From Phragmitibacter flavus (GTDB taxonomy: Bacteria > Verrucomicrobiota > Verrucomicrobiia > Verrucomicrobiales > Verrucomicrobiaceae), in NCBI RefSeq assembly GCF_005780165.1, contig NZ_VAUV01000005.1, positions 62,001-126,000 on the forward strand: DNA of 64,000 nucleotides. The letters are read 5' to 3'. The translations under genes were made by a program, and so were the position numbers. Position 1 is the first letter of the stretch. Each line of letters starts with the position of its first letter. Below the pieces are notes generated by a model, which was not told where the DNA came from, did not search any database, and was given only the letters and a program-made list of their open reading frames with translations. This document shows positions 41,228 through 49,765 of the stretch, one piece after another.

Positions 41228-42352
41228 ATGTCACAACGTTCGCCATCTTTCATGCCAACCACGCCGCCCGCTTCTTCGTCCGCGCCTTATCTGCAAGCCG
41301 ACCAACTCGGGAAATTCTACGGGGAGAACCGAGTGCTCAATGGAATTTCGTTTTCATTGGAGCGGGGCAAGTGTCTGGCATTGCTCGGGCCTTCCGGCTG
41401 CGGCAAATCCACCTTGTTGAACATCCTCGCCGGACTGCTGCCCGCAGACGAAGGTCGGGTGCTGCTGGATGGCAAGGTGATCGAGGAAGCGGTGACCGGC
41501 GTGAGCCTGCCAGCTCAGCATCGGCGCTTTTCGGTGGTGTTTCAAGATTTGAGCCTGTGGCCGCACATGACGGTGGCGGAGAATGTGGGCTTTGGCCTCG
41601 ATAATCAGCGGCTTGCTGATGATGAGAAACACCGCCGGGTCGATGAGGCGTTGAAAAGAGTGGAGATTTATCCGTTGCGGCACCGGCATCCGGCCACGTT
41701 GTCGGGTGGACAGCAGCAACGCGTGGCGATTGCGCGGGCGATTGTGGTGGAGCCTTCGGTATTGTTGATGGATGAACCTCTGGCGGCACTTGATGCGAAC
41801 CTGCGGGAGACGATGCGTGATGAAATTGCTGGGTTGATCCGCCGATTGAACATCACCACCATCTACGTGACACACGATCATACGGAGGCGTTGACCATTG
41901 CGCATCAGGTGGCGGTGATGAACGAGGGCAATATTGAGCAGATTGCGGCTCCAAGAAAAATTTATGACGAGCCTGCGACGACGTTCGTGGCTTCATTTCT
42001 GGGCAGCGCCAATGCGTTTCTCTACACTTATGAGATGCAGGCATTGCAGAATTCGTCGGGTGAGGCGCTGTTTCCACCACGTCCGGTGAGCACCCAGCAT
42101 TGTTATTTGATGGTTCGTCGCGAGCATGTGCGCATCATTCCGGTGGGACAGGCGGATGAGTTTCCCATTGAGGATCTCATTCAATGGAAGGCGACCTGTG
42201 TGAAGAACACGTTTTCAGGAGAGCGTTATGAAGTGCAAGCGGTGACTGCGAAGGGGGAGGTGTTCAGGGGATTCACGCGTGAACCGTTGCCGTTGGATCA
42301 ACCGGTGTTGGTGGAGTTCGATCCGAGGCAGGTGATGCTGGTGGAGAAGTGA
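41228..42352 (+). CDS. Iron-type ABC importer, ATP-binding subunit
   Basis: A 374-residue ATPase: Walker A GPSGCGKST (54-62), Q-loop in VVFQDLSLWP, signature LSGGQQQRVAIARA (158-171), Walker B VLLMDEP (178-184), D-loop LAALDA, H-loop YVTHDHTEA (about 212-220). A C-terminal TOBE-like beta domain follows. It belongs to the spermidine/sulfate/ferric ion group (CysA/PotA/FbpC). The next two genes, a lipoprotein binding protein and a fused double permease, point to a Fe3+ (Fbp/Afu/Fut-type) importer; metal specificity is inference. The three genes are closely spaced (13 and 7 bases). Confidence 0.9.
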   Translation: MSQRSPSFMPTTPPASSSAPYLQADQLGKFYGENRVLNGISFSLERGKCLALLGPSGCGKSTLLNILAGLLPADEGRVLLDGKVIEEAVTGVSLPAQHRRFSVVFQDLSLWPHMTVAENVGFGLDNQRLADDEKHRRVDEALKRVEIYPLRHRHPATLSGGQQQRVAIARAIVVEPSVLLMDEPLAALDANLRETMRDEIAGLIRRLNITTIYVTHDHTEALTIAHQVAVMNEGNIEQIAAPRKIYDEPATTFVASFLGSANAFLYTYEMQALQNSSGEALFPPRPVSTQHCYLMVRREHVRIIPVGQADEFPIEDLIQWKATCVKNTFSGERYEVQAVTAKGEVFRGFTREPLPLDQPVLVEFDPRQVMLVEK

Positions 42353-42365
42353 CCGGAGGATTTGT

Positions 42366-43385
42366 ATGCAAGCTTTCTTGAAGAGAACATTTGGACGAAA
42401 ACGAGCCGCTTGGCTGTTGTTAGGGGCGTCGGTGATCGTGCTGGCATCCTGCGGTGAGCGCCCGGCCAAAAATGAGCTGGTGGTGTATTCTGCGGGACCG
42501 CGCGAAATGGCGGAGAGCATTTGCAAGGAATTCGAGAGACGAAGCGGTGTTCCTACCAGATTGTTCAGTGCGACGACCGGGGAGATCATGGCAAAACTCG
42601 CAGCGGAGGAGTTCCGTCCCCAAGCTGACGTGGTGATCCTCGCGGGGCAGACAGCGGCGGAGGTGCTTCGAGAGCAGGAGCTACTGGCTCCATTACCAGA
42701 GGGTGATTATTTGAAGATGAACCCGGCCTGGAACGATCCAGATGGGTTTTATGCTGCCACGGGTGCTTGTGCGCTGGGCGTGGCGGTGCCTATGGACCGC
42801 AAGGATGTGACGCTCGACTGGCCTGCTATTTTTGATGGTGCCATTGAGGGAAAGTTTATCATGCCCTCACCATCGCAGTCGGGTTCCAGCGCGGAGTTCG
42901 TAGTGAGCTTTCACCTGAATTCGCCGGAGCTGTTCTGGAACGGCATGAGGGGCTTGAAGAAACGCGGTTTGCAGGTTTCCGGGCCGAACAACCAGGCACT
43001 GACGAGTCTGATTCTCGGGGCACATGAGGGTGTGATGGGGGCGGCGGATTATTTGGTGTTCCGCCAGATGGAGAAGGGTGAGCCGTTGGCGATGCACTTT
43101 CCACCGTCGGGTTGTCCGTTAAGCTTGCGGCCCATTTGCATCCTGGCATCAAGCCGCAATCTGGCGGCGGCGGAGGATTTTGTGGAATTCTGTTTCACCA
43201 AGGAGGTGCAGTCCATGATCGCAGCGATGCATCTGCTGCCCGCTGATCCGGAGGTCGAGTTGAGTGAGCAACGCCGGTCTGCCCCGGAGCTTCGTCCGCT
43301 GTTGGTGGATGTGCGGGAGGCGCGCAAGGCGCAACAAAAGGCGCTGCACCAGTTTCGTTATGAGATCGAGAAAGGAGTCAGATAA
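42366..43385 (+). CDS. Substrate-binding lipoprotein of the iron-type ABC importer
   Basis: A 339-residue extracytoplasmic solute-binding protein. A type II signal peptide ends in LASC (Cys29), so it is lipid-anchored. The mature part opens ELVVYSAGPREMAESICKEF with the FbpA/AfuA-like pattern 'vYsa...', and shows the domain features ADVVILAGQ, GACALGVAVPMD and SGSSAEFVVSF. Ribosome site GGAGG lies 7 bases before the ATG. The tyrosine pair that binds Fe3+ in FbpA cannot be assigned confidently, so a phosphonate- or other anion-type ligand remains possible. Confidence 0.85.
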   Translation: MQAFLKRTFGRKRAAWLLLGASVIVLASCGERPAKNELVVYSAGPREMAESICKEFERRSGVPTRLFSATTGEIMAKLAAEEFRPQADVVILAGQTAAEVLREQELLAPLPEGDYLKMNPAWNDPDGFYAATGACALGVAVPMDRKDVTLDWPAIFDGAIEGKFIMPSPSQSGSSAEFVVSFHLNSPELFWNGMRGLKKRGLQVSGPNNQALTSLILGAHEGVMGAADYLVFRQMEKGEPLAMHFPPSGCPLSLRPICILASSRNLAAAEDFVEFCFTKEVQSMIAAMHLLPADPEVELSEQRRSAPELRPLLVDVREARKAQQKALHQFRYEIEKGVR

Positions 43386-43392
43386 GCACGGC

Positions 43393-45090
43393 ATGAGTCA
43401 TCGTATTTCTGCTTCAAAGCCGTTGGGGAAAACCCGCCCACGTCTGGCTTGGCCGGTGATGGGAGGCTTGATAGTGGTGGGCATCACGGTCGGTTATCCC
43501 TTGCTGATGCTGCTGTTGCAAAGCGTGTTCCCCAATCTGATGCGCGGCAGCCTGGAAGGGATGTTCAGACCCTACGCGGAGCTGTGGGCGATGGAAGGGC
43601 TGTCACAAATGTGGGTGAACTCACTGGCTTGCGGGGCTTCGGCCACGCTGCTGGCCTGGGTGCTGGGGACGTCGGCGGGATGGTTGCTGGCACGCACAGA
43701 TATTCCGGGGAAGACATGGCTGCGGGTGTCGCTGTTGATTCCGGTGATGTCGCCGGCTTACTTGTTGGCGCTGGCTTATGTGCTGATCTTCCAACCAAAC
43801 GGATTGTCCGAAGCATGGGGAATACCCGCGCCTGATTGGATGAAGTCGGCTTTTTTTAGCTTTGGCGGCGTGGTGATGATCATGACGCTGACCACGTTTG
43901 GAGCGGTGGCACTGTTGGTGGAGTCGGCGCTACTTGGCATCTCCACTCGAATGGAAGATGCGGCGCAATGCATGGGCACTCCTCCATGGAGAACTTTTCG
44001 TTCGATCACATTGCCGCTGTTGCTACCAGCGTTGATCAATGCGGGTATCCTGGTGTTTATTGATTCGGTTTCGAACTTTGGCATTGCGGCAATCCTTGCC
44101 CCAAGGGCGAATCTGCCTTTGCTACCTGAAGTGATTTACGAGCAGTTGACCACATGGCCGGTAAACCTGCCGCTGGGCAGCGCACTGTCGACCATCCTGG
44201 CGGTCACGGCGATGGGGATGGTGTTCATCAGCCAGCAGTTTCTGGCCACGCGGGCATCGGTGAACGGGCGCATCCCGGCGATGCGGCTGACACCGTTGAA
44301 GACGCGCGGCAAAGGATTGGGATGGCTGTTTTTTGGAGTGCTGTTTTTGTTGAGTTCGGCACTGCCGGTGGCTGCGGTGGTGTATATGAGCCTGATCGGC
44401 AAGTGGCACGGTGGATCGCCCGCGTTCACGCTGGAGCACTACGCAAACCTGTTCAAGGAAGGATCGTCGGGATGGCAGGCACTGAGCACGAGCCTGTTGC
44501 TGAGTCTGGTGGCCGCTACTTTGTGTGTGGTGGTGGGATCGATGGTGGCGTATGCGCTGGCGCGGCATCGGGGGAGATTGGTGGCGTTTCTGGATCAACT
44601 GGCAGTGCTGCCGCGTATTGTTCCCAATCTGGTGGTAGCCGTGGCGTTGATCCTGGCTTGGAATGTGCCATGGAGCCCGCTGCCCATTTACGGCACGGTT
44701 GGTATCTTGTTGCTGGCCTATGTGGCGCTCTATCAAGCCACGGCGCTGAGGTTCGCAGATGCAGCCATGCACCAGATCACGCCGAAGCTGGAGCAGGCGG
44801 CGGCGTGCCTTGGGGTGTCGCGGTGGCGCATCCTGTGGGGAATCATTTTGCCGATGATGCGACCAAGTCTTTTTGTGGCCTGGATTACCATCGTTATCAT
44901 GTGTCTGCGGGATTGGGTGGCTTCCATCATGCTACTGCCGCCGGGTGTGCAGACAGTGGGCAGTTTTATCTTCAACCAGTTTGAGCAAGGCGATTTCGCT
45001 CAGGCGATGGCGATGACGGTCTCCACGGTGGTGTTGAGCACAGTGCTGCTGGTTGTCACTAATTTGAACTTCTATCGCAAGGTTTTCTAA
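43393..45090 (+). CDS. Iron-type ABC importer, fused double permease
   Basis: A 565-residue membrane protein with about 12 helices in two homologous halves, each a BPD_transp_1 domain. The EAA-like loops are EDAAQCMGTPPWRTFRSITL (first half) and EQAAACLGVSRWRILWGIIL (second half), which contact the ATPase. This duplication is typical of FbpB-type ferric permeases. The start is the ATG at 43393, 7 bases after the binding-protein stop; longer readings overlap that gene. Last gene of the three-gene transporter. Confidence 0.9.
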   Translation: MSHRISASKPLGKTRPRLAWPVMGGLIVVGITVGYPLLMLLLQSVFPNLMRGSLEGMFRPYAELWAMEGLSQMWVNSLACGASATLLAWVLGTSAGWLLARTDIPGKTWLRVSLLIPVMSPAYLLALAYVLIFQPNGLSEAWGIPAPDWMKSAFFSFGGVVMIMTLTTFGAVALLVESALLGISTRMEDAAQCMGTPPWRTFRSITLPLLLPALINAGILVFIDSVSNFGIAAILAPRANLPLLPEVIYEQLTTWPVNLPLGSALSTILAVTAMGMVFISQQFLATRASVNGRIPAMRLTPLKTRGKGLGWLFFGVLFLLSSALPVAAVVYMSLIGKWHGGSPAFTLEHYANLFKEGSSGWQALSTSLLLSLVAATLCVVVGSMVAYALARHRGRLVAFLDQLAVLPRIVPNLVVAVALILAWNVPWSPLPIYGTVGILLLAYVALYQATALRFADAAMHQITPKLEQAAACLGVSRWRILWGIILPMMRPSLFVAWITIVIMCLRDWVASIMLLPPGVQTVGSFIFNQFEQGDFAQAMAMTVSTVVLSTVLLVVTNLNFYRKVF

Positions 45091-45152
45091 ACTAAAAGAA
45101 TCATCATCAACACACGCTCCTCACTCCTTTTCCCTCCAAGCTCCGTAAAATC

Positions 45153-46376
45153 ATGATCTCCATCTCATCCGTTATTCTTGGCATTTTGTTATTCTGCCTG
45201 TTGGTGGCAGCCGCCGTGTATTTTCTAGGACTGCGACCCGCGCGAATCGTGGAGCAATGGGCTGCGGGTTTGAGCAATGGAGGGCATTTTCCGAAGAAAC
45301 CCATTGTGAACGGCCTTTATTGGCTGCTGCCGGTGCATCGGGAGTTGCAGGCGGTGGCGGACAAAATCGAAGGGCTGCAGAAGCAAGTTCAGGAGGCAAG
45401 GTCGGGGATTTCTGATGAGGCGTTTCTCAAACATTGTGTGCTGGCCAGCCTTTTGGAGGGGGTGATGGTGGTGGATGCGCATGGAGTGATCACCCTGGCG
45501 AACGTGGAGTTTATCCACATGTTTCACCTCAACCAGAGTCCTTTGCGGCGACCAATGGGCGAGGTGGTGGGCGACCGCAAGCTGCAAACGATGGTCGTGG
45601 AGGCAATGACCTCCGGGCAGGTGCGTTCGGGCCGATTTACCCGTCCGGCAGCCCTGGCTGAAGTGGGAAGGCCGCAAACCATTGAGGTCAGTGCGGTGCC
45701 GTTGCGTTTGCACAGGGACAAGGTTGGGGGTGTGATCGTGCTTTTCCTGCCTCCGCCGGACCGGCTACGCATCGTGCAGGACATGAAGCGCCATGCGCAG
45801 CGGCTGAACAATTTGGTGAACGAGGTCGCCTTTTCCCGCATCGGCAGTGGCGAGGCTGCCGCATTCAACCGGCACGAGGTGGATGTCCATGAGCTCTTGA
45901 GCGAGGTGCTTTCAGCATTCAATGTCAAGGCGGAGAACGGCGCGATCAAAGTTCAGCGTCATGGCAAGAGTGAGTCAGTGACCTTGCACGGGGATGGGGA
46001 TCTGGTGCGGCTTGCCATGGGGCATCTGCTGGACAACCTGACCTTTGATCTTGATACGGTGACGGAGATCGATTTGGAGGTTGCTTCAGGCAATGGCGAA
46101 GTGGTCATACAAACCACTTTTACCGGTGGCAGCATGGCGGAACTTCAGTTGCGCAGGGCGTTGGCGCTGCCTCTGGATCTGAACGTGCCCGGCGTGCCAG
46201 TCATCGGAGGTGCGAGCTTGGGATTGGTGCGGGCGGTCATGGAAAAGCATGGGGGGGCCGTGGAAGCGGAGATTACCGAATCCAAGCAATTGCGAATCAT
46301 CTTGCGATTCCCTGGACAGTCCGTGCAGCTCGCTGCGGGCATGGAAACGTTGCAAAACCAAAGCGAACTCGCCTGA
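45153..46376 (+). CDS. PAS-domain, membrane-anchored kinase-like regulator lacking the phospho-acceptor His
   Basis: A 407-residue protein with an N-terminal membrane helix (ISISSVILGILLFCLLVAAA), a PAS domain (about 92-195; LLEGVMVVDAHGVITLANVE), then a dimerisation helix (VQDMKRHAQRLNNLVNEVAF) where a HisKA box with H-E/D-x-x-x-P would be expected but is absent. An ATPase-like region (DLVRLAMGHLLDNLTFDLDT; GGASLGLVRAVMEKHGG) resembles HATPase N and G boxes. The layout is like a PhoR-type sensor kinase that has lost its phosphorylation site. It lies between the iron importer and the gspG-K genes, all in the same direction. No response regulator is nearby. Confidence 0.7.
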   Translation: MISISSVILGILLFCLLVAAAVYFLGLRPARIVEQWAAGLSNGGHFPKKPIVNGLYWLLPVHRELQAVADKIEGLQKQVQEARSGISDEAFLKHCVLASLLEGVMVVDAHGVITLANVEFIHMFHLNQSPLRRPMGEVVGDRKLQTMVVEAMTSGQVRSGRFTRPAALAEVGRPQTIEVSAVPLRLHRDKVGGVIVLFLPPPDRLRIVQDMKRHAQRLNNLVNEVAFSRIGSGEAAAFNRHEVDVHELLSEVLSAFNVKAENGAIKVQRHGKSESVTLHGDGDLVRLAMGHLLDNLTFDLDTVTEIDLEVASGNGEVVIQTTFTGGSMAELQLRRALALPLDLNVPGVPVIGGASLGLVRAVMEKHGGAVEAEITESKQLRIILRFPGQSVQLAAGMETLQNQSELA

Positions 46377-46394
46377 GCCTTGAATCCAACTGAG

Positions 46395-46829
46395 ATGAGA
46401 ACGATTTACCCTACCCGTCGGTGCCGTGCTCGCGGCTTCACCCTCATGGAAATGATGCTGGTGCTTTTTATCATTGCCCTAATTGTTGGCGGCGGTGTGG
46501 TGCTGATGCAGAACGTGGGGCAGGACGCGGAGATTTCCAAGGCGAAGTCCGACATCCGCTCCTGGGAGACAAATTTGATCCGTTACAAAACCAAGGCGCT
46601 GGCACTGCCGACGCAGCAACAGGGGCTGGAGGCGATGGTGGTCAAACCTACGGTGGAACCTATTCCGCGCAGTTGGACGCCGATGGCCAAGCCGGAGGCG
46701 TTGCTTGACCCCTGGCAACGGAAGTATCAATATCGAAATCCGGGCAAGCAGAATCCATCCAGCTATGATGTGTTTTCACTGGGTCCTGACGGTCAGGAAG
46801 GGACGGAGGATGATGTTGGCAACTGGTGA
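46395..46829 (+). CDS. gspG: Major pseudopilin GspG
   Basis: A 144-residue pilin-like protein with the prepilin site RARG-FTLMEMMLVLFII and the family ending YDVFSLGPDGQEGTEDDVGN, the calcium-binding beta-loop of GspG. DPWQRKYQYRNPG is also diagnostic. The ATG at 46395 is used; a TTG at 46380 is possible. First of the G-H-I-J-K run, with GspG forming the shaft of the pseudopilus. It requires a prepilin peptidase not found in this window. Confidence 0.93.
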   Translation: MRTIYPTRRCRARGFTLMEMMLVLFIIALIVGGGVVLMQNVGQDAEISKAKSDIRSWETNLIRYKTKALALPTQQQGLEAMVVKPTVEPIPRSWTPMAKPEALLDPWQRKYQYRNPGKQNPSSYDVFSLGPDGQEGTEDDVGNW

Positions 46830-46847
46830 TTCATCCGATGCACCACG

Positions 46848-47369
46848 ATGAAAACACGCTTCCACCAGTCTGGCTTTCCGGCGTTCACACTGCTGGAAAT
46901 GACAGTGGTGATGTTTGTCATGGCCATCATTGTGGGCATCTCGGTTTACAGCTTCAACGGGATGTCTGAGGAGGACATCCTGAGACGTCCGGCAGCGGAG
47001 TTCCAGAGCATGGTAATGGAGGCGGTGAGACGAGCCGGGTTGGAGGAGCAGGAGCAAATCATTCTGTTCAACTCCAGTGGCTTTTTCATGCGCTTTCGTG
47101 AAGTTGCTGAGGGACGAGCCTCTGACGACAACGATGGCCTGTGGGTGAAGGCGGTGGAAGCCCCGGGGGACATGCGCATTTCTCTGCGGCGCTGGCGGTC
47201 AAACAAGTTTACCCCGGCATTGGGACAGCAACTGGTCATTCTGCCTGGTGGCTTATGTGAGCCGTTGACGATTCGCTTTGAGCGCAAAAATTCTTGGCTG
47301 GAACTGAGTCTCGACGCGTTAGGCGGCGGTGTGCGTGAAGAGGCGATGGAAATTGCGGCAGCTCCATGA
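46848..47369 (+). CDS. gspH: Minor pseudopilin GspH
   Basis: A 173-residue pseudopilin with hydrophobic helix MTVVMFVMAIIVGISVYSF. The prepilin site reads FPA-FTLLE: the residue before the cleavage point is Ala instead of the nearly invariant Gly. Glu5 is kept. The body (LRRPAAEFQSMVMEAVRRAG) is GspH/FimT-like. It overlaps gspI by four bases (ATGA). Role: minor component near the base of the tip complex. Confidence 0.83.
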   Translation: MKTRFHQSGFPAFTLLEMTVVMFVMAIIVGISVYSFNGMSEEDILRRPAAEFQSMVMEAVRRAGLEEQEQIILFNSSGFFMRFREVAEGRASDDNDGLWVKAVEAPGDMRISLRRWRSNKFTPALGQQLVILPGGLCEPLTIRFERKNSWLELSLDALGGGVREEAMEIAAAP

Positions 47370-47809
47370 AGCACGCGATTTTATGGCACCGAGAGGGGCG
47401 GCGGCAGGGCTTCACGCTGATGGAAGTGTTGCTGGCATTGTTCGTTTTTGTGGTGGCGGTGATGGGTCTGGTAGAGTGCATCAACCACATTGGACTGGCA
47501 TCGGCGGAGACGCGGCTTGAACGGCGGGTGCAGTCGCGACTTGACTCCCTGTTGGTGGAGGCCACTCGACGTTCTCCTTGGATCAACCAAGGCAGGGTAG
47601 ATGACAGCAAGCTGGAAACGGTGGTAGAGGAAGACAACGTGCGGTATGAAATCAAGGCCGCGCCACTGGAGATTAAGACTGACGATGGGAACTCCGTTCG
47701 TGGCCTCTACCATGTAAGCGTGACGGGAAGCTGGCTGGAAGATGGCAGGCCACACGAATCCACCGTGGAAACCTGGGTGTGGCCGAACCTCTTTGAACGT
47801 CAGCGATAA
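47366..47809 (+). CDS. gspI: Minor pseudopilin GspI
   Basis: A 147-residue pseudopilin with prepilin site RRQG-FTLMEVLLALFVFV and a small globular part (SAETRLERRVQSRLDSLLVE). It is the third gene of the run and overlaps gspH. GspI nucleates the I-J-K tip complex in characterised systems. The length is typical of GspI (about 120-150). Confidence 0.87.
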   Translation: MKHAILWHREGRRQGFTLMEVLLALFVFVVAVMGLVECINHIGLASAETRLERRVQSRLDSLLVEATRRSPWINQGRVDDSKLETVVEEDNVRYEIKAAPLEIKTDDGNSVRGLYHVSVTGSWLEDGRPHESTVETWVWPNLFERQR

Positions 47810-47819
47810 CCCGTATGCC

Positions 47820-48575
47820 ATGAAGACATACCATTCCCAACGTCCATCCCGTGCCGGCTTCAGCCTGTTGGAAATGATGGTGGTCATGCTGGTGCTGACG
47901 CTTTTGCTGGGGGCCATCACCAGCATCGTGCGCGGCACGGTGCAGCTCACCGATGATGTGTCGGTCGCACAGGCGCGGGAAGCCCGTCTGCATGGGTTGG
48001 CGCAGCTTTGCGAGCGTGCTTTTTGGTCCGTGCCGGGACATGGGATGGTGAGGTTGCGCAATACCCAGGCCGGCAACCGGTATTTGAGCCAGTTGACCTT
48101 GACGGGGTTGCCGCCGTTACTGGCGGGGGAAGGGTCATTGGATGACGTGATCGTGTTGGAGACAGACGAAGCTCCTGATGGTTATCTGCGGTTGCAAATG
48201 CACTTCCTGACGGCGGAGGAAGCTGAGACATGGGAAAACGGCGATACCACCACTGGAACGCGCCTTCTGCTACTGGAGAATATCGCTACTTTGGAGTGGA
48301 GGTTTTTCAACGAATCAAGCCGACAATGGGAACCGCTTTGGAATGAGCGGCTGACCTTGCCGCAATGGATGGGTGACACACCCATAAGCAGCCCTCCCGG
48401 TAACGCGGAGGATGACTCAGAAGGTGGCGGCGCTGAGTCTGAACCTGCTGCCGTAAATATACCGGACTTGGGACGCCGGCCCGGCCTTGTCGAATTGACC
48501 GTGGCGCAAGGCGCGGAACTTCCCCGGCGTTGGACGTTTTGGGTGCCAGAGGCGCAGGTGCCGGGAACCGAATAG
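47820..48575 (+). CDS. gspJ: Minor pseudopilin GspJ
   Basis: A 251-residue pseudopilin with prepilin site RAG-FSLLEMMVVMLVLTL. The longer globular domain is typical of GspJ, containing ARLHGLAQLCERAFWSVPGH and a Ser/Glu-rich insert around 200-215. The ATG at 47820 lies 10 bases after the gspI stop; a longer reading into gspI is excluded. A neighbour of GspI and GspK in the tip complex. Confidence 0.86.
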   Translation: MKTYHSQRPSRAGFSLLEMMVVMLVLTLLLGAITSIVRGTVQLTDDVSVAQAREARLHGLAQLCERAFWSVPGHGMVRLRNTQAGNRYLSQLTLTGLPPLLAGEGSLDDVIVLETDEAPDGYLRLQMHFLTAEEAETWENGDTTTGTRLLLLENIATLEWRFFNESSRQWEPLWNERLTLPQWMGDTPISSPPGNAEDDSEGGGAESEPAAVNIPDLGRRPGLVELTVAQGAELPRRWTFWVPEAQVPGTE

Positions 48576-48581
48576 GAAATC

Positions 48582-49535
48582 ATGAGAGCCATCTGCCGAC
48601 CTTGTATTTTGAATCCGCGTTCCGCCAGAGCCTCGGCTCTGCTGGTGGTGTTGTGGGTGGTGGCCTTTCTGTCGTTCCTAGTCGTCACCGGTATGATGGT
48701 GACTTCGCAAGAAATGGAATCGCTCGCTTCGCGCAAGCTTGCATCTCGGGCGCGACATTTAGCGGAGATGGGGTTGGCCGTGGCCGCGCATCCCAGAGTG
48801 GAATCAGGTCAGAGCATCCTGACCAGCAAGCTCTCTGAGCTAGAAAGTTATGAGGCACGCAAAACTAGCGAAGAGGGCCGTTTGAATCTCAACGCGTTTC
48901 TCACTGAAGAACGGCGGGGCGTGCTGGAGCAGTTGTTTCAGGGCTGGGGTTTGCAGCCAGCCGAAGCGCAGACCCTGGTAAACGCCATGATGGATTGGGT
49001 GGATGCCGACGATCTTCCCCGGCTCAACAGTGCCGAGAAGGCGCAATATCTGGAGGCGGGATTTCCGGGCCGTCCCACCAATCGTCCGTTCCGCAGTTTG
49101 GATGAGGTGGAACTGGTGGCAGGTATGGAGACTCTGGCCGCGCACAAGCCGGACTGGAGGGAGTCTTTCACTCTTTGGGGTAGGGGGCGGCTGGACATCA
49201 ACGCAGCAAGCGCCGAGCTGCTCGCCGTGGTGACGGGGCTGCCTTCCGGTGCGGTAGAAATGATCGTGAGGCATCGTGCCGGACCGGATGGAATCGCTTA
49301 CACCAACGATGACACGCCGTTCAAGGATATTGACGATTTCCTTGAACTGTTGGGGCTGTCAGGGGATGAAGATGAGCGAAGGAATATTACCGATTGGGTC
49401 ACTGTGGAGGGACATATCAAACGAGTCGAAAGTGTGGGACGAATAGGTGACTATTCGCGGGGAATTGTGGTGGTGGTGAAGGACAACGGGACGAAGCCGG
49501 AGATGCTGGAATGGAGGGAATTTGTGATAAAATAG
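48582..49535 (+). CDS. gspK: Minor pseudopilin GspK
   Basis: A 317-residue protein with the GspK-type N-terminus (SARASALLVVLWVVAFLSFL, without the usual Glu5), a large alpha domain (LNAFLTEERRGVLEQLFQGW, then MDWVDADDLPRLN) and the second half RGRLDINAASAELLAVVTGL. Both features are diagnostic of GspK, the pseudopilus tip cap. Last gene of the run; a strong composite inverted repeat follows 2 bases after its stop. Confidence 0.9.
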   Translation: MRAICRPCILNPRSARASALLVVLWVVAFLSFLVVTGMMVTSQEMESLASRKLASRARHLAEMGLAVAAHPRVESGQSILTSKLSELESYEARKTSEEGRLNLNAFLTEERRGVLEQLFQGWGLQPAEAQTLVNAMMDWVDADDLPRLNSAEKAQYLEAGFPGRPTNRPFRSLDEVELVAGMETLAAHKPDWRESFTLWGRGRLDINAASAELLAVVTGLPSGAVEMIVRHRAGPDGIAYTNDDTPFKDIDDFLELLGLSGDEDERRNITDWVTVEGHIKRVESVGRIGDYSRGIVVVVKDNGTKPEMLEWREFVIK

Positions 49536-49537
49536 AA

Positions 49538-49612
49538 CTCCAATTTGCGTTCCCTTTGGGTGGTGCCAAAGGGGCACCTCGATTAACTTCGATTTACCCG
49601 AGCAAATTGGAG
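49538..49612. repeat. Nested inverted repeat after gspK
   Basis: CTCCAATTTGC (49538-49548) and GCAAATTGGAG (49602-49612) form a perfect 11-bp outer stem. Inside, GGTGCC (49562-49567) and GGCACC (49573-49578) form a second hairpin. The element spans 75 bases between gspK and the second XRE gene. It could end the gsp transcript, though there is no U-tract, or be a short mobile or attachment-type element. Confidence 0.6.
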
Positions 49613-49750
49613 AAATATGACTGGCGAGCATATTAGAACACTTTCGTTGCCTCCGTGATTACCTAAATGGGTGGTTACGCGGTTCCATGACATCCTATTC
49701 GGTAGCCGGGTAGGATATTGTTGCTTGCCGTCATCCCAATCTGTTCATTC

Positions 49751-49765
49751 TGAACCAGGGATGTC
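49751..49765 (+). promoter_or_regulatory. Leader directly before XRE copy 2, shared with copy 1
   Basis: TGAACCAGGGATGTC abuts the ATG and matches 13 of 15 bases of the leader of the paralogue at 3781. There is no Shine-Dalgarno sequence. It is a candidate operator or translation-initiation element. Confidence 0.4.

Noticed and set aside
44154-44984. Forward 276-codon frame inside the permease gene
   Set aside because: Gly/Ala-rich shadow frame of a GC-rich membrane protein gene.
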